DNA of 64,000 bases from Setophaga petechia (lineage: Eukaryota > Chordata > Aves > Passeriformes > Parulidae). The notes under the pieces are model-generated. The model was not told the origin of the DNA. It saw only the letters and a list, made by a program, of their open reading frames with translations, and did no database searches. The stretch is taken from contig JANCRA010000030.1 in NCBI GenBank assembly GCA_024362935.1, positions 8,786,096 through 8,850,095 on the forward strand, given 5' to 3'. The number at the start of each line of letters is the position of its first letter. Positions within the stretch are counted from its first letter, which is position 1. The position numbers were made by a program, and so were the translations under genes. Positions 1 through 12,765 of this stretch are shown in pieces.

Positions 1-460
1 CTTTGCTCTATTACTTTCATAATTTTCCTAATACTCCTGCCAATGTCCAGGGGTACCTGCCTTCAGATGAAGAGACAAGAGCACACCAATAGCTGCAAGG
101 AAACATCAATTAAAAAACTCCAAGCAGCACTGCAATTAAGACCCAGCACTGGGAATCATCCCTGCAGCCTTTCAGAACAACTGGAAAAACAAACCTCAAT
201 TAAGAATGCTATCATTAAAAAAATCCTGCAAACACAAGAAAACCCAAATCAATTTTATAAATCTGCCTCAGGCTTCCAATGCTCCTCATCCTGGTGTGTC
301 CCACCTGGGGCTGGGCTCAGCAATCCATGGCAGCATCTCTTGGTTTTGCCCCTGTTAAGGGTGAGGAGGTGCCCACACCGTGCAGGGCTGGCAGGGGCAA
401 AATCCTGCTTGTGCTGCCACACAGAAACTGCCTTGACAAAGCCTTGATTCAGGGAAACCG

Positions 461-535
461 CCTAATCTAATTAATTAATTAATTAAACGGCCTAATCTAT
501 ATACTTAATTAATTAAACGGCCTAATCTAATTAGT
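461..535. repeat. 30-bp AT-rich tandem repeat, about 2.5 copies
   Basis: The words CCTAATCTA and TTAATTAATTAAACGG recur with starts at 461, 491 and 521. This is a short local duplication in an AT-rich patch of KCNT1 intron 2; no function is apparent. Confidence 0.8.
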
Positions 536-1879
536 AACTGGTTTGGTTTTGCTCTGCCAGGTGGAAGGAGCAGAGGAGAAGCAATTTCATTCTGCTGGAC
601 ACACAGACACTCCCAAGCTCCTGTCTGGGATCCCAGCACCTTCACCAGGGAAATTTGTTACTTGGTTTGTTCAGGCATCATCACTGAGCTGTCTCTTGAG
701 AGATTCTGCACCCAGGGATGGTGAAAAAGGTCTAAACACCATTACTGAGGGAAGGGATATTAGCAATTATATCCATCCTGCTTTACAGGCAAGGGGTCAC
801 ACACCTGGGGATGAAGAGCCTCCCCCAGGGGAATTTTGGGGCACACAGGCACCAGATTTAAATCTCCTAATTCCAGGTACAAACCTTCACTGGCACAGAG
901 GCTACAGCCTGAGCAGACTGTGCACTGATTTAAAATATTGGCCATTACCTCACCAGCAGAGAAACAAATGTCTCTAATTTCTGGATACAAATTGGAATTT
1001 TCAAATTGGCATCTGCATCTTCCAAATAAAATGAGGAAAATTGCCCATTAAATCAAATAGCAATGAAGTGAGGACTCAGCCACAGAACCTGCCTGGGGAA
1101 CACAAAACTCCCCAGCTCCATTAATGTAATGATGCATTTTGATGAGGAACTCACTTGGGGCATGTTAGCATGAAAACTGCAGGGATGAGATCCTCCAAGG
1201 CTGACATTGCAGCACTTCACTCTGCTCATGCATAATGTGACCTAAGAGTTAGAGCCACCACTTAGTGACAAATTAGAGACAAAGACCAGATGTCAGATCA
1301 CAGACAAAGAAGTTGTAAGACTCTAAAAAAACTGAAAGCAGAAACTTAAAAGAATTGTCAAAATCCTCTTTTCTTGGTTATGCAACATCCAAATAATCTT
1401 TGATTTGAAATAGGAGATGTTAAAATTTTATAGAGCAGTTGCTGAATTCTTCTGCACAAGCAGCTTTTCCAAACATTCTCATCCATCAAAATGATTTTTT
1501 TGCTGATAATTAGCCTCAGAAAAATGCACTTAATCAAAGTGACATCCATTACTTCTCGCTCCTCTAAATAGGACTGTGGCTTCTGACGATGATTTTCTGG
1601 AAAGTGTTCCGACTATTCAAATTAGGCAACAAATAAACTCCTAATGAACACTTTTCTGAGATACAGTTTCATTTTATTTACAGGCTTTTTTTATACATGC
1701 CCCAACCCAGCTGTCAGCACTGTCCAAGAAAAGAGAAATGCAGGAGATCTTAAACTGCCACAGCCAGGACAGCAAACATCAAAGGGATGCCACAGCTTGG
1801 GGTGTGAGACAATATTTACCCATCCAGCAGATGTGCTTTCTCAGCTGCCTTTAATCAGCACTTGCAGCATCCCTTCAGA

Positions 1880-2945
1880 ACAGGAGCCTGGGCAGCCCCA
1901 GCCCTGGGGATGCTGTGCTGAGCTCCTGCTCCCCTCCCCAGCACCCTGGCCTGGCTCTGGGGATGCTGGGATGAGCTCCTGATCCCCACCCCAGCACCCT
2001 GGCCTGGCTCTGGGGTGCTGTGCTGACCTCCTGTTCCCTTCCCCAGCACACCTGGCCTTGCTCCCACACCTCCCTGGCTCTGGGGTGCTGTGCTGACCTC
2101 CTGTTCCCTTCCCCAGCACCCCTGGCCTTGCTCCCACACCTCCCTGGCTCTGGGGATGCTGGGATGAGCTCCTGATCCCTTCCCCAGCACCCTGGCCTTG
2201 TTCTGGGATGCTGGGATGAGCTCCTGATTCCCACCCCAGCACCCTGGCCTTGTTCTGGGATGCTGTGCTCAGCTCCTGATGCCCTCCCCAGCACCCTGGT
2301 CTAGGTCTGGGATGCTGTGCTGACCTCCTGTTCCCTTCCCCAGAACCCTGGCCTGGGTCTGGGATGCTGTGCTCAGCTTCTGATGCCCTCCCCAGCACCC
2401 TGGCCTGGCTCTGGGATGCTGTGCTGAGCTCCTGTTCCCTTCCCCAACACCCCTGGCCTTGCTCCCACGCCTCCCTGGCTCTGGGGATGCTGGGATGAGC
2501 TCCTGATCCCTTCCCCAGCACCCTGGCCTGGCTCTGGGGATGCTGGGATGAGCTCCTGATCCCTTCCCCAGCACCCTGGCCTTGCTCCCACACCTCCCTG
2601 GCTCTGGGGATGCTGTGCTGAGCTCCTGCTCCCTTCCCCAGAACCCTGGCCTTGTTCTGGGATGCTGTGCTGAGCTCCTGCTCCCCTCCCCAGCATCCCT
2701 GGCCTTGTTCTGGAATGCTGGGATGAGCTCCTGATCCCTTCCCCAGCACCCTTGGCCTTGCTCCCACACCTCCCTGGCTCTGCGATGCTGTGCTCAGCTC
2801 CTGATCCCCTCCCCAGCACCCTGGCCTGGCTCTGGGATGCTGGGCTGAGCTCCTGCTCCCTTCCCCAGCACCCTGGCCTGGCTCTGGGATGCTGGGATGA
2901 GCTCCTGCTCCCTTCCCCAACACCCCTGGCCCTGCTCCCACACCT
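1880..2945. repeat. Large composite minisatellite (about 53-75 bp units)
   Basis: About 18 units contain CCCAGCACCCTGGCC, then TGGCTCTGGGATGCTG and GAGCTCCTG. Short units are about 53 bp; long units carry an insert with TTGCTCCCACACCTCCC. Short and long units alternate irregularly, a sign of unequal exchange or gene conversion. The array leaves all three minus frames open over long distances (one of 411 codons), but the product is only a low-complexity repeat and is not called as a gene. Confidence 0.9.
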
Positions 2946-2950
2946 CCCGT

Positions 2951-3019
2951 GCCCAGAGGATTCCCATGCCCAGAGGATTCCCATGCCCAGAGGATTCCCA
3001 TGCCCAGAGGATTCCCATG
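2951..3019. repeat. 17-bp tandem repeat, 4 copies
   Basis: Four perfect copies of GCCCAGAGGATTCCCAT follow directly on the larger 53-75 bp array. The two arrays share no unit but abut, suggesting one unstable locus. Confidence 0.9.
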
Positions 3020-5825
3020 CCAGGCAGGTGAAAAGGGAGCCAGGCCCCAGCAGGGTTTGTGCCCCCAGTTCTTCACCTTCTCTTTGTCACAGGCTCAGCA
3101 TCTCAAACTCTGCCTTTGCAGAGGCTCTGGGGGCTTTCATGGCCACAAAGCATCAGTGAGATAAGGAAGGCAGCACTGCCAGGAGCCAGCAGAACAAATC
3201 CATTTTTCTCCCAGTACTGACATTGACAGCACCTTCCAATGGGAAGGAAATTTCTGAACTGGGCAGGACTAATGCCAGACAACAGAGGCAACTGCAAGGC
3301 TCCCAAGAGAGCCTTCCCTCCCCAAGGCAGAAATCACCTCCCAGGCCCTGACAGTCGGATTCCTGCCCTGAGAGCTGTTTGTAGCCTCTGGGATTCAGAG
3401 CTGAATGACACCTAACCCTGCTGCTCCTGCCTGGCAGAAATGTCAAGGCCAGAATTCAAACACAGCTGAGCCCAAAGCCTTCCACCCTTCGTGGCTGTGA
3501 GCTCTGAAGATAGTAAGATGATCCTGGAAGGAGCACTTGGACTTGACAACGCTGGATTTGCTTGTCATTAGGTTTTTCTCTCTCTCTGTCTCACAAATCC
3601 ATTTTCCTCCCACATTCCCTTCCCAGCCAGCCGTTTCCTATTTGCTTCCTGGCCAATTTCTTGCATCCACCACAGGATGTTCAGAGTGTTATTTCATTCT
3701 CCTGTCAATCAGTCCACCTGCCAAAGAGCCAGCCCTGCTCGGATCGACTGCGTTCGTCTTTCACATCCCAAAAACAAAAGTAAATTAGGAGCAGCCTAAT
3801 TTACCCATTCCACATCACATTCACTGATTAGTTCCTTCTGTCTCAGAGGTTATCTGGACCCACTCTCTCCCCCTGCTGCACCACAGCTCTCTAATTATCT
3901 ACTTGTTCCAACGAGCTCTCATCTCCTCAAGCTCCAGCATTACCTCATTCCAGGGCTGGTGTCTCTTCAGCATCCCCTGTGATGAGGATGCACTAATTCA
4001 TCTCCAGCAGGAGCAGTTTTAACTCTCCAGAAGCAGCAAACCCCAGGCTCCCCTTTGGCCTCTCATCCTTTTAGTGTTTGCTGACCCCAGAAACCTCCTC
4101 ACTTCACACTCATTCCAGGGTAATGTTCAAAATCAGATCTTTGACATTGATTTTAAACATTCCTTTGACAAATAAATGAGATATTCAGCGTTATGGGTGC
4201 TTTCCTTCAGGGTTACATCTCCAAGTCCAGGGAGCTCTGTTTTACCCCTCCAGGTTCCCTGCAGAGTTTGAGGGGGGATTTTCCTCAGCACATCCCTGCC
4301 AGGGCTGCAACAAAGCCCTTCAAAGCACAGCTCTGAGCTGCTTATCATCCACAAGCACAGCAGAGCCAAAAAGTCTTTCTGCTTCTCATTTTTCTCTTCC
4401 TAAATCAGCTCCTGATTCAGTGGGTTTGGAGCAGGCTAATGAACTCGTCATAATTACTCCAGCGAGCTCGGCTCAGCCACAAGGTCCCACAATTATTAAT
4501 GACTTGGACTGGAATTTAGGCCTAACAGCAACATTTCCCAAAGCCCACAGCTCATCTCAGCTCCCAGGGAAGTCAAGTGGACTCCAGTGAGCAGCAAACG
4601 TGGGCTCAGAGATCTGCAAGCCCCCACACAATGAAATTATCAGTGTTTTCCAGATGAAGGGGAAATCAAATAACTCAAGGAAACAGCACAGAGCCAGTGA
4701 AACTGAGATATCTTGAGAAACAATGCTAATGAATTCTTGAGAAATGGGGCTAATGAATTAACAAAACAACCCAGAGTATCTCCACATTAAAATTAAAGAG
4801 AGATGCTGAATCAGAAAGACTCAAATTTAGAGGAAAATGAAGGTTAAGGGGTGTAACCAGAGAAATACATAAAGAACACAATCTGCTATTGCATCTTCCC
4901 TATTTCAGATGCTTCCAAATACTTAAATATGAAAACTATTAAATCTTCAGACTTGACCAAATGAGCCATATCACAACCATTCTGAAAGCCAGACATTTTC
5001 TGCAGCAGGAATTTCCTGTTAACTTCTCACTCAGTATCATAAAACTATATTAATGTTTAAGTGTCTGTTAAGGGAATCTGGGCTTTAAAACCTCCAGGAT
5101 CACAGATTTCTTTTCGAGCCAGACCAATTTTATGCAGCGATAAAAGTTAGGAACACTTATAGAGAACATTTGTAAAACCCACATTCACAGTCTCAAAGCC
5201 AAATTCACTTCTTTTTTTTTATGATACTTGTACATATAAAAAAAAAGAAATTATCTCTTAAGAGAAATGCACAAAAAACCTTGATGCAGGTGTACCAGGC
5301 ACACAGCAGCTAGTCAAGGACTAACCAGTAATTGAAAGATTTTCTCCAACAAAAATTACATCTCTCTTTGTTTGCATCATGAGATTGATTGGGGGGGAAA
5401 GATAAAAATCTGACTCCCCATTAGCACTGGTATTTATGGTATGAGCAGAGTTGAAGGGAGGGTGTCTGTTCCTCTTGATTGAACTGCTCTGCCCATGGAA
5501 TTCCCTCTGTTGCTCACTCAAGCTGGGGATCATTCCCAGCCAGGCAGGAGCTCAGCACAAAACAGCCATTCCTGTGGTCATCCTGAGGAAGGGAGAGCAG
5601 CACCACAGCCCCAGCAGCTCTCCAGAGTCACCCTGCAGCCAAGGCAGCACCCGAGGGCAGCCTGGAGGAGCCGTCCCTGCCTGTCAGCCCAAATTCCACA
5701 CAAATTCACAGGGAGTTCTACCAGCCCCTCACTATCCCACACCTTCCCCAGACATCGGTCCCTTCTACTGCTTGCCAGCCCCTGGTGGGACTCCAGGACG
5801 CAGCCAGGTGCCCACAGAGCTCTGC

Positions 5826-6010
5826 TGGCCCAGTGCACCCACAACAACAACTCCCAGTGCACCCACAACAACTCCCAGTGCACCCACAGCAACTCCCAGT
5901 GCACCCACAGCAACTCCCAGTGCACCCACGGCGCTCCCGGGGTACCCACAGCAACTCCCAGTGCACCCACGGCGCTCCCGGGGCACCCACGGCGCTCCCG
6001 GGGCACCCAG
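5826..6010. repeat. 21-bp tandem repeat upstream of KCNT1 intron 2 donor
   Basis: The unit reads roughly CCCAGTGCACCCACAACAA plus CT, changing gradually to a GC-rich variant with GGCGCTCCCGGGGCACCCA. The 21-bp period is a multiple of three, so frames stay open on both strands (repeated serine-alanine-proline-threonine on plus). It lies about 400 bases intronic of the exon 2 donor and is judged noncoding. Confidence 0.85.
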
Positions 6011-6403
6011 CCTGGGGCACCCCGATGCTCCCGAGGCACCCGCGGCCTCCACCCGCACACCCCGGCGGTGCCACACGCCGCTGGATCCTCCCGCACATCC
6101 CAGTGCCCGCAGCTCCGAGCACCCCCGGCCATACCCGGCCTCTGCTGCCCTCAGCACCGCGGAGAGCTCCGGGCCAGACCGGCCCCGCGCCCGCGGGAGC
6201 AGCACCGCGGACAGCTCCGTGTCCGTGTCCGTGTCCCCTCCGCTGTCCCGCGGCTGTCCCCGGTCTGTCGCCCCAGCCCAGGTGTGTGTCCCCGCATCCC
6301 AGGTGTGTGTCCCCCCACCCGTGTGTGTCCCCCCAGCCCCAGCAAAGCCCCAGGTCCGTGTGTCCCCGCCGGCGGCTCGGTGTCCCCGCGTTGTCCCCCG
6401 AAC

Positions 6404-6583
6404 CTGTCGTCGCTCTGGAAGGACTGGTCCCCCAGCAGCAGATCGCGGAAGCGGTACCGGGGCGGCAGCGGCAGCACCTCGGACTCCAGCTCCGTCATCT
6501 TCAGGGAGGCGATGTCCAGGATGACCCCGCTCTTGCGGCTCCCGCCGCCGTCCCCGCCGCCGCAGCCGCCGGGCGACGAGAGC
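6404..6583 (-). CDS. KCNT1: KCNT1 (Slack/Slo2.2) coding exon 2, cytoplasmic N-terminus
   Basis: KCNT1 forms sodium-activated potassium channels in the neuronal plasma membrane. This 180-base exon encodes residues after the start exon: a glycine-rich stretch, then [11 protein letters not shown], then [31 protein letters not shown] and the first two bases of an arginine codon. From memory, the long mammalian N-terminal isoform reads [19 protein letters not shown] at the same place, a close match. The acceptor is CTCCCGCAG with an upstream pyrimidine tract; the donor is AG|GTTCGG, a weak form. One base completes the arginine codon begun in exon 1. The remaining channel (membrane helices, pore, RCK domains) lies beyond the left edge. 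KCNT2 is a less likely alternative, because this N-terminal segment is specific to KCNT1. Confidence 0.87.
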
Positions 6584-6900
6584 CTGCGGGAGAGAGAGAC
6601 AGAGGGGACAGCGACAATGGGGGGGCCCTGCCCTGCCCGCCCCTGCCCGCCCCGGCGCCTCCTCCGGGGCCGGCCCCGCGCCCCCCCCGCACCCCCGGTT
6701 ACATTGCGGGGCAGGCGGTGCCCCCCCGGCAGAGCGCTCCCCCCGGGGGCATGGGTGGCTCGGGGCTCCGCCGCTCAGCACCGGGCCCGGCGGGGCGGGC
6801 AGGGTCCCCCGGAGCGCCCCGCACAGCGGCGCCGGGCGCAGGACATCGGCTGAGAGCGGCAGAGCGACGGAGAGCAAGAGGAGCCAATGGAAGAGCCCGA
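6584..6900. promoter_or_regulatory. CpG-rich flank of KCNT1 exon 2 with CCAAT box
   Basis: This is a dense GC/CpG patch directly 5' of exon 2 in the sense of KCNT1. It contains a CCAAT pentamer at 6884-6888 (inverted relative to KCNT1). KCNT1 is known to use alternative N-termini, so an internal promoter is possible, but no start site can be proved here. Confidence 0.35.
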
Positions 6901-7142
6901 TCGCCGGGAGGAAACCAAACTGCTCGCAAGATAATCGAGAGCCAAGCCCAGATCCACCCCCAGGCTCCCCCCGCGGCGAAAAGTAGGGATGGGAGGCAGG
7001 CAAGGCGATGGCTCCACAGCCGTGCTGGAAGCACAAGCACAACCTCCTCTCCGGACTGCTGGCACTTAAATCATCCCAACAGCCCCGGGATTAAAGGAGA
7101 AACCGCCAAGGCTGATGAGTCAGTCGCCTGTCCAGCTGCCAA

Positions 7143-7425
7143 GTGCCGTGGCCAGGAGGATACATCACCCATACCACCCATCCCTGGCATGGCTGTGGCC
7201 AGGAGGATACATCACCCATCCCTGGCATGCCCATGGCCAGGAGGATCCATCACCCATCCCTGGCATGGCTGTGGCCAGGAGGATCCATCACCCATACCAC
7301 TCCTCCCTGGCATGCCTGTGACCAGGAGGAAATGTCACCCACATCACCCATCCATGGTATGACCATGGCCAGGAGGATACACCACCCATACCACCCATCC
7401 CTGGCATGCCCATGGCTCCATCAGG
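7143..7425. repeat. Minisatellite, about 30-47 bp units
   Basis: The words GGCCAGGAGGATACATCACC, CATACCACCCATCCCTGG and CATGGCTGT recur about six times with an optional internal block, giving units of about 33 to 47 bp. It lies inside KCNT1 intron 1 next to the exon 2 CpG patch. Confidence 0.85.
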
Positions 7426-7796
7426 GGTGGGCAGTGCCTGGGAGGGACCCAAGGTGGTGGCTCACAGACAGCTGCATGTGGCCACTGCACACAGAAAGGA
7501 GATGGAACCCAGCCAGCCCTCAGGAGGCTGTTTCAGAGGGTTAAGGGCTGGCTCTGGTCTCTTTTCTCAAAGCACATTTACCAACCAGAATGTGAGGACA
7601 CCCCTGCTGCCCATCACAGCAGATTGGGGTTGAACTGAAACCTCACAAAGCAGCAAAGCCATTCATTGCAGAGACCCCAAAGGCAGCACCCCAGGTCCTG
7701 ATCTTGTCTGGTTGGGCTTCATCAGTGAAGTTCATCCCTGCCATGACAGGAGCACCAATTTCACAGACTCTTGGTGGGAAGAGGGGAGGACAGGGC

Positions 7797-7846
7797 TTGG
7801 AAGAGGACACGTGGTTCCTCTGAGCTGATTCTTGGTCCCTCACATG
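7797..7846 (+). repeat. Dispersed repeat, copy A (fragment)
   Basis: A segment containing TTGGAAGAGGACACGTGGT, then CTCTGAGCTGATTCTT and GTCCC, matches 12,540-12,585 nearly base for base. The repeat family is not recognised. Confidence 0.7.
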
Positions 7847-10800
7847 TAACTGGAGTGTGAGGCAGCAAAGAGCTGAAAGGCTCCAACTCCTGCCTGATGT
7901 TCTTCCAAGAGTCTCCTCCAAAGCCTCTCCAAGCCATTCCCAGCATCCTCCCACAGCTCTGCCTCCGGAATACCCTGCACAAGCAGAGGCAGAGGAGCCT
8001 CCAGCAGCTGGATACTGAACCAGCACCGAGCACAGATCAGGGATTTGCTGCAGGGATGGGAGCTGAGGCTCCTCAGATCCTCCTCTGTCTCCACCACCTC
8101 CCAGCCCTGCAAATCAGCTCCCAGCTAAGCAGATCCCCAAGCCCTGCTCAGCTGCTGCTCCCGAGTTTCCAGAAGAGCAGTCAGCATGCAGGATTTCAGA
8201 ATTTCTGCTGAGCACAGCCCTCAGTGCTTCAGATGGCTCTCACTGCTGTTATTTGCCACTTAATTCTGTCCCCCCCAGAGCTGCTCAGCTCCTTTCAGCT
8301 GCCAAATGCACAGAACAGCCAGGGCTCTGCACTGACTGATGCATCTGTGCAGGGCCCTGGGCACTGGGGAGGTTATTCTATGCTACTCATTGATCCAAAA
8401 CTTGGTCTTCAGGATAAATCAAACCAAGCTCCTGTCAAGTCAAGCACTCCCTCCGGATCCACTGATGTAAACACCGAGGTTTGCTGACCACCTCCAGCTC
8501 GTGTTGCAAAGGAGGATCTAACATTAAGCACAAAAAAAAAAAAGAAAAAGAAAGCCACAATTAAGTCTTTCCTCTTGGAGCTTAACTATGATAAATGAGG
8601 CCAAAAGCAGGCTGTTTCTGGGCCATCAGGACAGCGCTCTGAAACGCAAATTTCAGTGTAAGAAAATGCAATTTTTAAAAAATTATCCACCCTCTTATCA
8701 TAACCATGGTTTAAAGCAGGGAGCCAGGTGCCTGGCTCCAAATGGGGGTGATTGTGATTGTGTTTGAAGGAGACTGTCACACCCCGTGCTCTGCAGTGAT
8801 TATCCAGTGCCTGTTTAAAAGAACACCTTGTTTAAAGGAGTGCTGCAGCTGCACAGCCCTGGACACACTGCCTGCCACGTGGAAAGGGCATCTTTACCCA
8901 CAGCTCCTGGGCAGGCAGGACAGGCAGGGCCATCCTTACCCTGCCCTCTCTGGGAGCTGGGGATGCTCACAGATATTCCCAGATTTGATATAAACACATC
9001 TTTTGGGGTTTGGGTGCTGTTTGGTTTTTTTATTTACACAATATTCTTTTCCAACTCAATTAATCCATCTCTCCTGGCCTCAGATCATGTGTCAGATCAT
9101 GAAACAAAGCAAATATTCACCATTGCCCTTTATCAGCACTTAGAATCTGTAGTAAAATCCAATTATATCAGTAGCTCTGGAAACACAATTTCTGCTATTT
9201 GCATCTGAGTTTCTTCTCCCATTGGCAGTAGCAGCTACACTTTGAATGCATTTTCTCTTACTCTTGCATACAAAATCATTCAGAATTTTAAAATTTTGGC
9301 ACATTTGTTTATTCTGGGTGAAGCTTCACTACACGAAGTACTGCATTTGCTTGTTTGTCATGGTGTCTTTATCAATTGCACAGTGACTTTGAGATATTGT
9401 ACATTGATGTCTTCGACAAAAGTGCTCCTGCACAGCACACAAATCTCCTGAGGATTTACAGCCTCTCCTCCCAAACACAGGGATCCTGAGCTATGGAAAT
9501 GCCACAGCAACCTGGCTACTTCTTCAAAGCTGTAGTGGTACAAAATAAAAAATTCATGAACAAGCTCATTTATTGCATAGTCTTCAAATACTACCGAAAA
9601 AAAAAAATAATCCTGGAGTGGTTTATAGCTAAATACAGATCTGCAGCTTTATTTTTATCATCCCTTTCCTTCCTTCCTCCAGAACCCTGTACCACTAAAA
9701 CAGCGTGCTGCCATCAGCATATGGAAACCTCCACACTCCTCACTCTCAGCGTCTCTCTCCCAGCCTGGGTGGCTCCCTGGGGAGGGGACACGGCCCTTCC
9801 CAGCCTCCTGGAGCTGGGCTGAGCCCTGTGTGACCAGCCAGACCCCTCTGCTGCTCTCTGCTCCTGCTGCAGCCCAGCCAGACCCATCCCTGCCTGGTCC
9901 GGCACACACAGCCCAGAGCCACCCCTGCCTCAGTTCCCTCCATCCTTCCCTGAGCCTGGGCTGGCTCAGCCTCCTGCTGCCCTTGCTGGTGCCACCTGGC
10001 ACAGCCAGGGGGGCCTCACTGGTGCCAGCACCCTGCCCTGGGCTGGCAATGCCAGCACAGCACCAGGGAGAGCCCAGCAGGAGCTCGGTGTGGCTCTGCA
10101 GGGCCGTGTGCTCCTGGAGCTCCTCAGAGCTCCCCAGATCCGAGAGGCAGCTCTGGCTCACAGGAAAACCCACAGGCAGGGAGCTTCTTGCAGTGGATGT
10201 TAGGATTTCCATTATTATTTGTAGCTTTGGCTGTCAAAATGAGGAAGGACACCACCCGAGTTCCTGCTCTGCTTCCTCACACACCCCAAAAACCACAGGG
10301 CACCTCCTGCCTCCCACCACAAACCAGCAGGGTCACCACAGACCCCACAGTGCTGTGGGATGGACCTGTCCACACCTGCCAGGAGCCCCAGAGCTCTCAG
10401 GGACCCCTCTGCTCTGTCAGCACCAGAATTTATGGAGATACCTTCTCCTTCTGTGGCTGGGCTGTGCAAACAGAACAGGTGCACCCACATTTGGGGCAGG
10501 TTCTTGCATAACCTGCAGTCTGAACCTCTCCTCTCCCACTCCAAGCTGCACAAGGAGCCAGAGGCAGCAGGCCCTGCTGGCACCATCTGTTCCAAGTCCA
10601 TCCTTCCCCAGGAGCACGGCCAGGGAGCCTGGATGTGCTGCCAGGAAAGGGAGCACCCCGTGCCCAGCCCCACATCCCCTCCTCAGGCACAGCCACCTCT
10701 CAGTTTGGGACCCAGCAGTCCCTGCAGCACCCAGGCAGCTGCTGCTGTGCCTCCTGTCACCTCTGAGGGCACGGGAAGGACAATCCCTGGCTGAAACAGG

Positions 10801-12462
10801 GCAGCAGAATCACACACAGGGTCTGGCCTTTGGCTGTTGGCACCGACACAGGACACAAGCTGCTGGCACAGCCCAGCTCTGGCTGGGCAGGAGCCTCCAG
10901 CTGCTCTTTGCTGGCCCAGACCATGGTAGGATGAGTGTCTGGATGGTGCTCAAGGGCTGGGACACCTCTCCAGAGGGTCCTTGGGCACAGCAAGGGCTGC
11001 CCTGTCCTGTCCCCCCTGACCCAGTCATGGTTGCAGAGCCTGTCCTGCACCCTGCTCCATCCTCGGCCACCCCAGCCAGCCCCAGGCTCCCTGGGCACAC
11101 AGGAAATGCTGCCCTTTCTTTTCCTATAGTTATTTAAATATATACAATCATCTCGTGTTTGTTTCTCCTCCCACAGCTCTTCTGGTTACCAGGTTACAGT
11201 TGTTCTCCCCTCTCTTCATGGTTTGGGGATTTTTTCCCCTCTGAGTGACATCCCTGCGGGGTCTCCCAATGGCTGCAGTGTTTGGGGACACAGGTTTGGT
11301 CCCTGGAACCAGGTTGGGAGGCAGCAGATCCCCCCTCCCAGCCCTGCAGGGACAGCCCCATGGCAGAGTCTGGGTGCTCATTCCAGAGCTGGTTTCTCTG
11401 CCAGCACCTCCTCTCTGTGAGCAGCAGCCAGGTCACTGCTGGCCCTGTCTTGGCTTGCTGAGGAAGAGCCCCAGGCCCTCATCCCCTGTCCCTCCCCAGA
11501 GGTGTCACAGTGGCCCATGGTCACTGCTCATTGAGACACTGCTACCCCTGTGATGGGTGTGGGTTTGAGATCTTCTGATTCAAAGAGTTTGAGGAGCTCT
11601 GAGGATGTGAACAGGCCCATCCCAAGCCAAGCCATCATTCCTGCAGCCTGAGCAGCTTTGGCTCAACCCTGGTTTGGGTGCAGAGCTGCAGAACACACCC
11701 TCACCCATCTCTACACACCCTCTCAGTGTGTGAAGTCTCCCAGATTAAATTCCTGCATCCCAGCTCCCATCCCCACAGACAGCTGGACTGTCCACGTCAG
11801 GAGCTGCTGTTGCTCAGAACTTGTGCAGAGCAGCTGAGCCCTGTGACAAATCCATCCATCCAACAAGCACAGGCAATTTAGCACCACAGGCCTCACACAG
11901 AAATTAGCATTTTGTGTGTTTCACGTGGAAAATGAACAGGAAGAGTGAGTCAGTGCAAAGCTCCACAAGCCTTTCCCCCGCTGGCAAATGCTATTTTCTA
12001 GAAGATAAAAGTAGAAATTGCACCTTCCAGGTCCAGAGCCACTTTCCTCATTAGACAGCCCTGCCTCAGCAATCGAGCCCCACACCTCCCCATCCCTTCT
12101 GGCCTGGTGCACATGAATGTTTTCTGTGACAGGCTCAGAGGAGGCACAGCCCCACAGAGAAACCTTTTCCCTTTTCTTTGATCCCACAGCAGCCCATGAG
12201 GGGCAGAGGCAGCTCAGCACCCCCATCCCCAGGGAAATTTCCCAGTTCTGGCCCTCCCAGGGGCAGAGATCCAGTGGGGGTGAGCCACAGGCATCCCCTC
12301 TGTGCAGAGCATCCCCTGTGGAAGGGCTGGCAGAGCTGGGGGCTCCCAGCAGGCACAAAGGCAAACAGGCCATGCTGGTGTCCCTGGGGACTGCAAAGCC
12401 CAAATAACCTGGGACAAACAGGGAGGGAAAGCTCATCCTGCACATCCTGGGCTCCTGGCAGA

Positions 12463-12590
12463 TAATGCTAATTTTTGTCTGATGTTTTATCACGAGGTCG
12501 GTCAGTGCCTCAAGATCTTCCTGTTGGCAGTCTGGTTTTGGTTGGAAGAGGACACGTGGTGGCTCTGAGCTGATTCTTTGTCCCACTCCC
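12463..12590 (+). repeat. Dispersed repeat, copy B (longest copy)
   Basis: The left half (ATTTTTGTCTGATGTTTTAT, CACGAGGTCGGTCAGTGCC, CAAGATCTTCCTGTT) occurs inverted at 14,440-14,530; the right half occurs direct at 7,797-7,846. This is the signature of one interspersed element in three truncated copies. Read on the minus strand, the segment is open and includes ALTDLVIK, a frame also open in copy C. The element family is unknown to me; an old LTR or other retroelement piece is possible. Confidence 0.7.
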
Positions 12591-12639
12591 CAGACCTGGG
12601 CTGGGGCCTCCTCATCTCTTTAACAAGAAAAACCAACCT

Positions 12640-12765
12640 GGAGAAGTGCAAGGTCTGGTGGAGCCAACCTGGGCTGTGGAAGGGGTTGGAACTGCAGGAC
12701 CTCTGAGGTTCCTTCAGCCCAAACCCTTCTGTGACTCTGTGATGATTCTGTGGCTTGCAACCAGC
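12640..12765 (+). mobile_element. CR1 LINE fragment, 3' end, plus orientation
   Basis: The sequence contains GTTGGAACTGCAGGACCTCTG, TCCTTCAGCCCAAACCCTTC and TGTGACTCTGTGATGATTCT. This follows the typical bird CR1 3' end (GGTCCCTTCCAACCCAAACC, then ATTCTATGATTCT). It is diverged and truncated, with no coding capacity. Confidence 0.7.

Larger units (their letters stand above)
1..6403 (-). other. KCNT1: KCNT1 intron 2 (partial, runs off the left edge)
   Basis: No coding exon is recognisable on either strand. The next KCNT1 exon should encode the segment just before the first membrane helix (family motif EFYVNENTFKERLK), and nothing like it is present. The stretch holds AT-rich unique DNA (about 3.8-5.4 kb) and four tandem arrays listed separately. 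Long open frames around 1.84-3.08 kb (minus) and 5.45-7.36 kb lie over these arrays and GC-rich DNA and resemble no protein family. Confidence 0.7.

Noticed and set aside
1841..3076. 411-codon minus-strand open frame
   Set aside because: It runs through the composite minisatellite; the product is a repeated Gly/Ser/Gln/Arg pattern without a domain, and overlapping frames are equally long.
5451..7362. Open frames of 357-525 codons on both strands
   Set aside because: They lie over a 21-bp array and the CpG patch around KCNT1 exon 2, where stop codons are rare by composition. Only the 180-base exon on minus shows family resemblance.
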